The position numbers were made by a program, and so were the translations under genes. From assembly GCA_903856875.1 (NCBI GenBank), contig CAIODE010000560.1:1-5512 (forward strand): a stretch of 5,512 nt of DNA, written 5' to 3'. The notes under the pieces were generated by a model. The model ran no database searches, had not been told where the DNA came from, and saw only the letters and a list, made by a program, of their open reading frames with translations. This stretch comes from an uncultured Burkholderiales bacterium. GTDB taxonomy: Bacteria; Pseudomonadota; Gammaproteobacteria; Burkholderiales; Burkholderiaceae_C. Each line of letters opens with the position of its first letter. Within the stretch, counting starts at the first letter, position 1. Shown here piece by piece: positions 1 through 5,512 of this stretch.

Positions 1-64
1 AGAAGCTGCTCAGACCGGTCAGGCCATTCACTTGAAGCATCAAGTCTCCGTACACCATGCTTAA
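1..64 (+). CDS. C-terminal end of an unidentified upstream gene (partial)
   Basis: Reading from base 2, an open frame runs to a TAA at 62-64 and gives a natural-looking hydrophilic C-terminus that includes EAAQTGQAIHL and ends in HHA. The stop overlaps the MarR start by 8 bases (ATGCTTAA), an arrangement common for co-transcribed gene pairs. A tail of the form 'xxTGQAxxL' occurs near the C-termini of some oxidoreductases, for example Gfo/Idh/MocA-type dehydrogenases, but twenty residues are far too few to name the protein. A competing reading exists: the minus strand is also open from an ATG at 58-56 to the window edge, which would be a divergent gene instead. I favour the + strand gene because its stop sits naturally at the regulator's start. 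If correct, the regulator is the downstream member of an operon with this gene. Confidence 0.45.
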   Translation, partial: EAAQTGQAIHLKHQVSVHHA

Positions 65-569
65 AAAATCAATCAACCCCAAGCTAGGGGACACCCAAAG
101 TATCTTGCGCCATTGGCACGAATCGGTGCCCGATGATCGACTGGCGCACTTGGTGCGCGATGCGGGTCGGGCTTTTAACAAACGCCTTCAAGTGCGCCTC
201 CAACAACACCAAGTCTCTTTTGGCCACTGGACTTTTTTGCGCATTCTTTGGACGGCCGATGGTTTGACCCAAAAAGAACTCAGCGATTTAGCGGGCGTGA
301 TGGAGCCCACAACATTCAGCGCGATCAAAGCCATGGAAGACATGGGCTATGTGGAACGACGTCAAAAGCCGGAGAACCGCAAAAACATGTATGTTCACCT
401 TACTGCCAAAGGCCGCGCTTTGAAAAAACGCTTGGTGCCCTTGGCGGTCGATGTGAACCATGTTGCCGTGAAAGGTCTGAGCAAGGCTGATTTACTGATC
501 ACCCGAAGGGTATTGCTTACCCTCATTGAAAACCTAGCGCTTGAAGAAGCGCAAGACGGCTATGCTTAA
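57..569 (+). CDS. MarR-family winged-helix transcriptional regulator
   Basis: A 170-residue protein, slightly longer than typical MarR proteins (about 140-160) because of a roughly 25-residue N-terminal lead. It should act in the cytoplasm as a DNA-binding dimer, usually a repressor relieved by a small aromatic or phenolic ligand; the ligand here is unknown. The winged helix spans about residues 56-125: helix-turn-helix with TQKELSDLAG (71-80) and a recognition helix PTTFSAIKAMEDMG (84-97), followed by a charged wing (RRQKPENRKNMYVHLT, 101-116) and the LTAKG signature. The flanking helices (about 27-52 and 130-165) would form the dimer interface. The start is the only ATG after an in-frame TGA at 33-35, so it is well fixed, although no clear Shine-Dalgarno precedes it. 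Its start overlaps the stop of a probable upstream gene, and its 3' end converges on ychF. Which genes it controls cannot be told from this window. Confidence 0.9.
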   Translation: MLKKSINPKLGDTQSILRHWHESVPDDRLAHLVRDAGRAFNKRLQVRLQQHQVSFGHWTFLRILWTADGLTQKELSDLAGVMEPTTFSAIKAMEDMGYVERRQKPENRKNMYVHLTAKGRALKKRLVPLAVDVNHVAVKGLSKADLLITRRVLLTLIENLALEEAQDGYA

Positions 570-588
570 GGACTGAAGATGCTGGCCT

Positions 589-1680
589 TTAACTGCTGAA
601 CAAGAAGTTCATCACATCGCCATCTTTGACCACATATTCTTTGCCTTCAGCGCGCATTTTGCCGGCGTCTTTGGCACCTTGCTCACCTTTGTATGAGATG
701 AAATCTTCATAGGAAATGGTCTGCGCACGGATGTAACCTTTTTCAAAGTCGGTGTGAATCACGCCTGCAGCTTGGGGGCCGGTATCGCCTACATGGATGG
801 TCCATGCACGTACTTCTTTGACGCCTGCTGTGAAGTAAGTCTGCAAGCCCAAGAGTGAGTAAGCAGAGCGAATCAAACGGTTCAAACCTGGCTCGGTCTG
901 ACCCAACTCTTCCAAGAACATCTGACGGTCTTCGTCAGACATTTCAGACATCTCCGCTTCTAACTTGGCACTGATCGCCACCACTGGCGCATTTTGTGCT
1001 GCGGCGTAGGCCTTCAAACGATCAAGCAAGGGGTTGTTCTCAAAACCATCTTCTGCCACGTTGGCCACAAACATGGCAGGCTTGGCAGTGATCAAGAAAA
1101 ACTGTTGAAGCAGGGGTCGCTCTTCTTTGCTGAAGTCAATGGTGCGAACGGGTTGGCCTTGATTCAATGCGGCTTGGCATTTTTCTAAAATGGCCACCAA
1201 CTTGATCGATTCCTTGTCGCCAGAGCGGGCTGTTTTTTGCACGCGGTGCAAGCCTTTTTCAACGGCTGACAAATCGGCCAGACACAACTCAGTTTGAATG
1301 ACTTCAATGTCCGAGATGGGGTCAACACTGCCAGCCACGTGAATAACGTTGTCGTCTTCAAAACAACGCACCACATTGATGGTGGCATCGGTTTCGCGAA
1401 TGTGCGCCAAGAATTTGTTGCCCAAGCCCTCGCCGGTGCTGGCGCCAGCGACCAAGCCCGCAATGTCGACAAACTCCACAATGGCAGGCACGATGCGCTC
1501 AGGGGTGATGATGGCGGCCAACTCTTGCAGGCGGCCATCGGGCACTTCGACCACGCCCGTATTGGGCTCAATGGTGCAAAAAGGGTAGTTTTCGGCCGGA
1601 ATGCCTGCTTTGGTCAGGGCGTTGAAAAGGGTGGACTTGCCAACGTTGGGCAGGCCCACAATGCCACATTTGAGGCTCAT
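589..1680 (-). CDS. ychF: Redox-regulated ribosome-binding ATPase YchF (Obg-family, OLA1 type)
   Basis: A 363-residue protein, the standard length of YchF, with the family's canonical start [17 protein letters not shown]. YchF is a universally conserved cytosolic P-loop protein of the Obg/TRAFAC class that binds ribosomes and prefers ATP to GTP; in E. coli it is linked to the oxidative stress response. Visible motifs are the Walker A loop GLPNVGKS (9-16), the Walker B/G3 region DIAGLV (72-77), and NVAE at 207-210 in the place of the GTPase NKxD motif. That last change is the family hallmark that explains ATP use. A helical insert follows G3 (about residues 120-200) and a TGS domain ends the chain (about 279-362, including the [14 protein letters not shown] stretch). 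A weak purine-rich AAGAAAG lies about 8-14 bases upstream of the ATG. It is complete, with no frame disruption, and is transcribed divergently from the nucleotidyltransferase gene. Confidence 0.98.
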   Translation of the reverse strand: MSLKCGIVGLPNVGKSTLFNALTKAGIPAENYPFCTIEPNTGVVEVPDGRLQELAAIITPERIVPAIVEFVDIAGLVAGASTGEGLGNKFLAHIRETDATINVVRCFEDDNVIHVAGSVDPISDIEVIQTELCLADLSAVEKGLHRVQKTARSGDKESIKLVAILEKCQAALNQGQPVRTIDFSKEERPLLQQFFLITAKPAMFVANVAEDGFENNPLLDRLKAYAAAQNAPVVAISAKLEAEMSEMSDEDRQMFLEELGQTEPGLNRLIRSAYSLLGLQTYFTAGVKEVRAWTIHVGDTGPQAAGVIHTDFEKGYIRAQTISYEDFISYKGEQGAKDAGKMRAEGKEYVVKDGDVMNFLFSS

Positions 1681-1748
1681 GGAAGACTTTCTTGGATTCA
1701 GCGATGAATTCGAGATTTTAAAGGGTCTCCGTGGTCTAATTTAAAACC
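1681..1748. promoter_or_regulatory. Divergent intergenic region between ychF and the nucleotidyltransferase gene
   Basis: This 68-bp spacer must hold at least the ychF promoter and probably one for the + strand genes. It is visibly more AT-rich than its flanks. On the minus strand a TAAAAT hexamer (1720-1715) is a possible -10 for ychF, giving a leader of about 30 nt, but no good -35 sits at the right distance. On the + strand TCTAAT (1735-1740) is a possible -10 ending 8 bases before the ATG at 1749, again with no clear -35. A GGTCT direct repeat (1724-1728 and 1733-1737, 9-bp period) overlaps this area. These are eyeball matches to short motifs; only the existence of a divergent promoter region is well supported. 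Confidence 0.45.
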
Positions 1749-2513
1749 ATGTCTTCAGCCACTCTGCAAAGTACCTTGAGTTGCCAACTTGCCACCCCCT
1801 GCCCTCGCCTGCGCGTTGTGGCGGTGGTATTGGCCGCTGGCACTGCCTCTCGAATGGGCGGTCGGCCTAAATGCTTGCTGCAAAGAGAAGGCCAAACGCT
1901 GCTCAACCGCCTGCTCACAGCCCTCGAAACAGCCGGTATCGATGAAACGATTCTGGTCTTGGGACACAAGGCTGACATCATTCAAGCCTCCCTGAGCACA
2001 AGGGTCCATGCCACATTGCGCAGCCCACATTTGCCCGCCATGCAGATTCATCAGGTACTCAACCCACAGCCCACCGATGGTCAAAACAGCTCGCTGCACT
2101 TGGGCTTGGCCAAAGCACAAAGCCTACAAGCACAGTGGCTGATGGTGGCCTTGGCCGACCAACCCCTTTTAGATGCGGTCGATTTACAAGCCCTGATCGC
2201 TGCTGTCAAAACCATCCCAGCAGACACTCAAATGCTCCAGCCATGGGTTGAGAACCAGCCTGGCAATCCCGTCATGTTGTCGCAAAAAGTCATGTCCGAC
2301 CTCTTGACTCAAGCACAACAGGGCTCTATTTCAGGCAGCGCCTCCTCTAAAGACTTGCCTGGCGGCAAAGAATGGCGTCAACACAATCCTCAGCAGGCAC
2401 ATCAGTGGGCAACGCCTAACCCCCACTACAAAGTCGACATGGACACTCTGGAAGACATACAGGCCTTGCAAACGAAATACGGCGTTGAGTTGACTTGGGA
2501 CACCCCCATTTGA
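1749..2513 (+). CDS. MobA-like NTP transferase (MocA/NTP_transf_3 family nucleotidyltransferase)
   Basis: A 254-residue Rossmann-like nucleotidyltransferase. Members of this family (MobA, MocA, PucB and relatives) transfer a nucleotide to molybdopterin or another acceptor, or act in purine catabolism, in the cytoplasm. The nucleotide-binding signature LAAGTASRMGGRPK is at 28-41; SSLHLGL (114-120) matches the family's conserved loop; ADQP (136-139) holds the metal-binding aspartate; GNPVM (172-176) and VDMDTLEDI (229-237) complete the C-terminal active-site strands. The DQP form and the WR-xx-NP stretch near 209-214 recall a subgroup I associate with Burkholderiales. About 20 residues precede the first beta strand; an in-frame GTG (codon 24 or 26) could shorten the protein, but none of the candidate starts has a Shine-Dalgarno, so the ATG is kept. 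No molybdoenzyme or XdhC gene is nearby, so the acceptor is undetermined and a mocA symbol would be a guess. Confidence 0.85.
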   Translation: MSSATLQSTLSCQLATPCPRLRVVAVVLAAGTASRMGGRPKCLLQREGQTLLNRLLTALETAGIDETILVLGHKADIIQASLSTRVHATLRSPHLPAMQIHQVLNPQPTDGQNSSLHLGLAKAQSLQAQWLMVALADQPLLDAVDLQALIAAVKTIPADTQMLQPWVENQPGNPVMLSQKVMSDLLTQAQQGSISGSASSKDLPGGKEWRQHNPQQAHQWATPNPHYKVDMDTLEDIQALQTKYGVELTWDTPI

Positions 2514-2548
2514 ACAAAGCCTTCTGAAGGGCTTCTACAATCAGACTC

Positions 2549-3721
2549 ATGTCGCAATCATCCACCCAATTTGACGTTTGCATTCGAGGCGCAGGCATTG
2601 TCGGTAGAAGCTTGTCTTTGATGCTGGCATCGCAAGGTTTGCGTGTGGCACTGGTGAACATTTTGGGCACGCAAAAATCTGCCCACGGGCACAGCGATAT
2701 GCGAGCCTATTCCTTGAACATGGCAGCTCAACACATGTTGAGCGATTTGCGTTGCTGGCCAGAGAGCCCTGCTTGCACCCCCATTTTAAAAATGCACATT
2801 GAAGGCGATCAAGGCGGCGACCTTGAATTCAGCGCCGCACAACAAGGCGTTGCAGCTTTGAATTGGATGGTTGATGTACCCACCTTGGAAAGCAACTTAA
2901 CCAAAGCCATAGGTTTTCAGCCTTTGATTCAAGAAGTTGCAGAAAGTGTGAAAGCGCCCTTAACCGTCATTTGCGAAGGACGCGCCAGCCAAACGCGAGC
3001 CGAGTTGGGTGTTGCGTTTGATGTGAAGCATTACGAACAACATGCCTTGGCGTGCCGCATTCAAACTCAAGAGCCCCATCAACAAATTGCTCGCCAATGG
3101 TTTCACACAGACCATGGCCCCGAAATTTTGGCATTCCTGCCTATCGGCGGGGAAGTCAGTCACGAATGGGCAGTGGTGTGGTCTCTTACGCCTAACCGAG
3201 CAGAAGCATTGCGAACCAACGAAGCGGCCAGTTTTTGCATGCAATTACAAGAGGCCAACAAAGGCGTGGCAGGCAGCATTGAATTGATCAGTGAGCGGGC
3301 TGTTTGGCCTTTACAGTTGGCCAAGGCAGCACGTTGGACAGGCAGCATGCCCCATTCAGAGTCTGGCCAACGGGCCGCCTCTTTTGCCTTGGCTGGCGAC
3401 GCGGCTCATGCCATGCATCCGCTGGCGGGACAAGGCCTGAATGTGGGACTGGCCGATGTCATGGCTTTGTCGCGCGTCATTCAAGCGAAAGAATTTTGGC
3501 GCCCGCTGAGCGATGCCAAATTGTTGCGCCGCTACGAACGTGCAAGACAAGCCGAAGTGCTGGCCTTGGGTTGCGTCACCGATGGCTTGCAAATGCTCTT
3601 TGCACAACCTAACTTGCCTCTCCAAAAACTCCGTAACTGGGGCATGTCGGCCTTCAATCAATTCAGCCCTTTGAAGAAATGGATGGCCGGAGAAGCCATG
3701 AAATCTTCAACGCAGCATTGA
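2549..3721 (+). CDS. UbiH/UbiF/VisC-family FAD-dependent monooxygenase
   Basis: A 390-residue flavoprotein of the class A (single-component) FAD hydroxylases, the usual length of UbiH/UbiF proteins. The N-terminal dinucleotide-binding fold carries GAGIVG (14-19, the GxGxxG motif). The second FAD signature GDAAHAMHPLAGQGLN (283-298) is an excellent match to the UbiH/UbiF consensus. The middle NAD(P)H/FAD 'DG' motif region appears as EGRAS (143-147), with Glu in place of the usual Asp. Family members hydroxylate the ring of ubiquinone precursors or other aromatics using NAD(P)H and oxygen; several paralogues are common in Burkholderiales, so the ring position or substrate cannot be assigned. 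The C-terminal part (about 325-390) is the usual helical segment. The gene begins 35 bp after the nucleotidyltransferase and has no evident Shine-Dalgarno at a proper distance (GAAGGG at 2526-2531 is too far); TACAAT at 2536-2541 lies just before the ATG. Confidence 0.88.
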   Translation: MSQSSTQFDVCIRGAGIVGRSLSLMLASQGLRVALVNILGTQKSAHGHSDMRAYSLNMAAQHMLSDLRCWPESPACTPILKMHIEGDQGGDLEFSAAQQGVAALNWMVDVPTLESNLTKAIGFQPLIQEVAESVKAPLTVICEGRASQTRAELGVAFDVKHYEQHALACRIQTQEPHQQIARQWFHTDHGPEILAFLPIGGEVSHEWAVVWSLTPNRAEALRTNEAASFCMQLQEANKGVAGSIELISERAVWPLQLAKAARWTGSMPHSESGQRAASFALAGDAAHAMHPLAGQGLNVGLADVMALSRVIQAKEFWRPLSDAKLLRRYERARQAEVLALGCVTDGLQMLFAQPNLPLQKLRNWGMSAFNQFSPLKKWMAGEAMKSSTQH

Positions 3722-3749
3722 TTCAATTTTCAACACCTGTCGGAACCTT

Positions 3750-3753
3750 AGGA
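3750..3753 (+). promoter_or_regulatory. Ribosome binding site of the dsbC-like gene
   Basis: AGGA, within TTAGGAAA, ends 10 bases before the ATG at 3764. It is one of only two convincing Shine-Dalgarno sequences in the + strand gene run and supports the chosen start, which also gives a well-formed signal peptide. Confidence 0.7.
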
Positions 3754-3763
3754 AATTCAAAGC

Positions 3764-4477
3764 ATGCGCTTGATCAGAGCTTTCACCACCACTTGCCTGC
3801 TTGTGGCCAGCACGTGCGGCATGGCCCAAGATGTCAACTTGAAAAAAACATTGAACGAGCGCTTGCCTTCATTGCCTAAAATTGAAGAGATTTCCAAAAC
3901 CCCCATGGCCGGCGTGTTTGAAATTCGGGTTCAAGGCAATGAAATTTTTTACACCGATGCCAAAGGCGATTTTTTGATTCAAGGTGCCCTGATTGACACC
4001 AAGCAAAAACGCAACTTAACCGAAGAGCGAAACGACAAACTTTCGGCCATTCCATTTGACAGCCTCCCTGTTAAATTTGCTTTCACTCAGGTCAAGGGCA
4101 ATGGCAAACGCAAACTGGTCATCTTTGCAGATCCCAATTGTGGTTATTGCAAACGTTTTGAGCGTGACCTGCAAAAAATCGACAACGTCACCATCTACCA
4201 TTTGTTGTATCCCGTGTTGGGCGAAGACTCTAAAATCAAATCGCGCAACATTGCATGCGCCAAGGACAGAGCCAAAACTTGGAACGACTGGATGCTGCAA
4301 GGCATTGCACCCCCCGTGGTCGCTTGCGACACTCACAACATCGATGCCATTGTGGAATTTGGCAAAAAGAACCGCATCAATGGCACACCCACTTTGTTTG
4401 TAGCAGATGGCACACGTGTACCCGGTGCCATCGAGGCCGCGCAGATTGAGTCTATGTTGAATGCAGTCAAACCATGA
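3764..4477 (+). CDS. dsbC: DsbC-type periplasmic thiol:disulfide isomerase
   Basis: A 237-residue precursor, the normal DsbC length. A Sec signal peptide is clear: basic MRLIR, a short hydrophobic core and a probable cleavage after the Ala in GMA-Q (residue 21/22), so the mature protein acts in the periplasm, where it shuffles wrong disulfides. An N-terminal dimerization domain (about 25-85) includes GVFEIRVQGNEIFYTDAKG and the GALID strand. The thioredoxin-fold domain follows, with the active site CGYC (126-129) inside FADPNCGYCKRFE, a second cysteine pair C165/C188 at the position of DsbC's structural disulfide, and the cis-Pro loop GTPT (207-210). DsbG is less likely because its active site is usually CPYC and it is longer. 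Electrons would come from DsbD, which is not in this window. It is preceded by AGGA and its stop overlaps the next start as ATGA, indicating co-translation with the DUF3429 gene. Confidence 0.93.
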   Translation: MRLIRAFTTTCLLVASTCGMAQDVNLKKTLNERLPSLPKIEEISKTPMAGVFEIRVQGNEIFYTDAKGDFLIQGALIDTKQKRNLTEERNDKLSAIPFDSLPVKFAFTQVKGNGKRKLVIFADPNCGYCKRFERDLQKIDNVTIYHLLYPVLGEDSKIKSRNIACAKDRAKTWNDWMLQGIAPPVVACDTHNIDAIVEFGKKNRINGTPTLFVADGTRVPGAIEAAQIESMLNAVKP

Positions 4478-4923
4478 GCGCACACTCAGATCAAACTCGA
4501 AGGCAGGTCAAGCTTTTGGCTTACGCGGGCCTCATCCCATTCGTCGGCATGGCTGTCTTGCTCTGGTTGGTCGATTCAGACTTGCACCCCTTCTTGGCCT
4601 TGGCCATGGCGGGTTACGGCGCAGCCATCGTTTCTTTTTTAGGCGGCATCCATTGGGGCATTGGATTTAAAAACGTTTCACGCATGCACAATGCGCCGCT
4701 GTTTAACTTTGGCTGGGGCGTTGTGCCTTCTTTGATGGCATGGGTTGCCGTGACCATGCCCGCCTACGCAGGACTGCCTTTATTGGCTCTGCTCTTGGGT
4801 ATTTGTTACGCGGTAGACCGCAAAACCTACCTAGAAGCAGGCCTGCAAGAATGGTTGCCCATGCGTTGGCACCTGACACTTGTAGCCTCGTTGAGTTGCT
4901 TAATTGGAGCTGCTGCCACATGA
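4474..4923 (+). CDS. DUF3429 family inner-membrane protein
   Basis: A 149-residue, strongly hydrophobic protein of unknown function, matching the DUF3429 family in length and in the conserved FLGGIHWG segment (55-62) at the end of the second helix. Five membrane segments can be read: about 14-33, 40-60, 75-95, 98-114 and 132-148. A short basic N-terminus (TRRQVK) precedes the first helix and a polar loop (VDRKTYLEAGLQEW, 114-127) separates the last two. Trp/His residues around HWG and the GWG at 80-82 are notable conserved-looking positions, but no catalytic motif is recognisable. Its start codon shares ATGA with the dsbC stop, and its own stop shares ATGA with the M61 start, so expression should be coupled to both neighbours. 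No independent Shine-Dalgarno is evident. The family assignment is from recognition; the function is unknown. Confidence 0.85.
   Translation: MSAHSDQTRRQVKLLAYAGLIPFVGMAVLLWLVDSDLHPFLALAMAGYGAAIVSFLGGIHWGIGFKNVSRMHNAPLFNFGWGVVPSLMAWVAVTMPAYAGLPLLALLLGICYAVDRKTYLEAGLQEWLPMRWHLTLVASLSCLIGAAAT
4906..4909 (+). promoter_or_regulatory. Ribosome binding site of the M61 peptidase gene
   Basis: GGAG inside the end of the DUF3429 gene lies 10 bases before the ATG at 4920. It supports that start and suggests that reinitiation at the ATGA overlap is reinforced by a proper Shine-Dalgarno. Confidence 0.6.
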
Positions 4924-5512
4924 GTTCAAAAAAAATTGCCCCTGCCGTTCACTACAGCATTGATGCCAGTCAGACCCACTCCCACCTGTTCAAAGTTTCA
5001 CTTCATATTGACAAGCCTCAGGCAGGTCAAGTGGTCTCTTTGCCGGTGTGGATTCCGGGCAGCTACTTGGTGCGCGAATTTTCCAAAAACTTGCAAAGCT
5101 TAAAAGCCACACAAGGCGGCAAAGCTGTTGCAACGCACCAAGACAATAAAAGTCAGTGGCACATCCGATGCCAAGAAGGCCAAGCATTGCAGCTGACTTA
5201 TGAGGTGTATGCCTTTGACAATTCTGTTCGCACAGCATGGCTTGATACGCAGCGCGGCTTTTTCAATGGTACCAGTATGTGCTTGCGAGTACATGGTCAA
5301 GAAGACCTGCCACATGCCCTCACATTGGACGCCATCAAAGGCAGTACTTGGCTGGCCGCCACAGGCTTGCAAGCAACCAAAGTCAACAAGCAGGGCTTTG
5401 GTGATTATTTGGCAAGCAACTACGATGAATTGGTCGATTGCCCATTTGAATTGGGCAACTTCTGGCGTGGTGAATTTTCAGCCTGCGGTATTCCCCATGA
5501 GTTTGTGGTGGC
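4920..5512 (+). CDS. M61-family peptidase (glycyl-aminopeptidase-like), N-terminal part
   Basis: An open frame of 197 complete codons that runs off the window, so the gene is truncated by the edge and not broken. The N-terminal beta-rich domain of M61 peptidases is recognisable from LPVWIPGSYLVREFSKN (41-57), then LTYEVYAFDNSVRTAWLD (92-109), RGFFNGTSM (112-120) and YDELVDCPFELG (168-179). Bacterial members are typically around 600 residues, with a central zinc-dependent HExxH peptidase domain and a C-terminal PDZ domain; both would lie downstream. The family includes glycyl aminopeptidase, which removes N-terminal Gly or Ala. No signal peptide is visible (MSSKKIAPAVHYSI), so a cytoplasmic location is inferred despite the envelope-located neighbours. 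The start overlaps the DUF3429 stop as ATGA and has GGAG 10 bases upstream. Confidence 0.9.
   Translation, partial: MSSKKIAPAVHYSIDASQTHSHLFKVSLHIDKPQAGQVVSLPVWIPGSYLVREFSKNLQSLKATQGGKAVATHQDNKSQWHIRCQEGQALQLTYEVYAFDNSVRTAWLDTQRGFFNGTSMCLRVHGQEDLPHALTLDAIKGSTWLAATGLQATKVNKQGFGDYLASNYDELVDCPFELGNFWRGEFSACGIPHEFVV

Noticed and set aside
568..610. Candidate bidirectional terminator between the MarR gene and ychF
   Set aside because: Only AAGG/CCTT arms (568-590 area) and a 4-bp GAAC/GTTC hairpin at 598-610 were found, with no strong GC stem or T tract.
1294..1707. A 137-codon + strand open frame antisense to ychF
   Set aside because: It lies almost wholly within a fully convincing ychF and its translation resembles no family; it is the mirror of ychF codon bias.
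1755..2120. A 121-codon minus-strand frame inside the nucleotidyltransferase gene
   Set aside because: The sense protein carries all family motifs; the antisense product is low in recognisable structure.
2519..2534. AGCCTTC/GAAGGGCT inverted repeat after the nucleotidyltransferase stop
   Set aside because: The arms are imperfect with almost no loop, so at most about 4 pairs can form, and no T tract follows; not a credible terminator.
3759..3783. AAGC-ATGC-GCTT mini hairpin placing the dsbC start codon in the loop
   Set aside because: A 4-bp stem is too weak to argue for translational control and such short palindromes (GCATGC) are expected by chance.
4016..4483. A 155-codon minus-strand open frame opposite dsbC
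   Set aside because: Overlaps the clear thioredoxin-fold coding sequence, has no ribosome site, and its Cys/Ile-rich translation shows no domain.
1..5512. Search for a mobile element, CRISPR array, RNA gene or defence-type system
   Set aside because: No terminal or spaced repeats, transposase or integrase motifs, tRNA-like cloverleaf, or unknown-gene cluster was seen; nearly every base belongs to ordinary recognisable genes.

Overview
The window looks like a moderate-GC betaproteobacterium of the Burkholderiales, most likely Comamonadaceae (a Limnohabitans/Rhodoferax/Polaromonas-like freshwater lineage). This rests on the protein flavours: a Burkholderiales-type MobA-like nucleotidyltransferase with a DQP motif, and the run of UbiH-like FAD monooxygenase, DsbC, DUF3429 and M61 peptidase. 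Gene density is very high and coding bias looks even. The assignment is recognition from memory and was not tested by a search.

Layout. Positions 1-64 probably hold the last codons of an upstream + strand gene whose stop overlaps the start of a MarR-family regulator (57-569, +). That regulator converges on ychF (589-1680, -), with only 19 bp between the two stop codons. ychF is divergent from a five-gene + strand run separated from it by a 68-bp spacer. The run is a MobA-like nucleotidyltransferase (1749-2513), a UbiH/UbiF-like FAD monooxygenase (2549-3721), a DsbC-type thiol:disulfide isomerase with a signal peptide (3764-4477), a DUF3429 membrane protein (4474-4923), and the N-terminal part of an M61-family peptidase (4920 to the window edge).

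How the genes may work together. The last three genes are very tightly packed, with two successive ATGA stop/start overlaps, so they are almost certainly co-transcribed and translationally coupled. The first two are separated by short gaps (35 and 42 bp) and could be in the same transcript. No shared pathway is evident: NTP transfer, flavin-dependent hydroxylation, periplasmic disulfide isomerization, an uncharacterised membrane protein and a peptidase read as a housekeeping neighbourhood, not a dedicated system. YchF and the MarR regulator are separate transcription units.

I found no RNA gene, mobile element, CRISPR array, prophage or toxin/antitoxin-like module, and no convincing undescribed system. 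The points worth a second look are small: two genes that lack a Shine-Dalgarno and have -10-like hexamers just upstream of the ATG, an upstream gene end overlapping the MarR start, and the coupled DsbC/DUF3429/M61 set.
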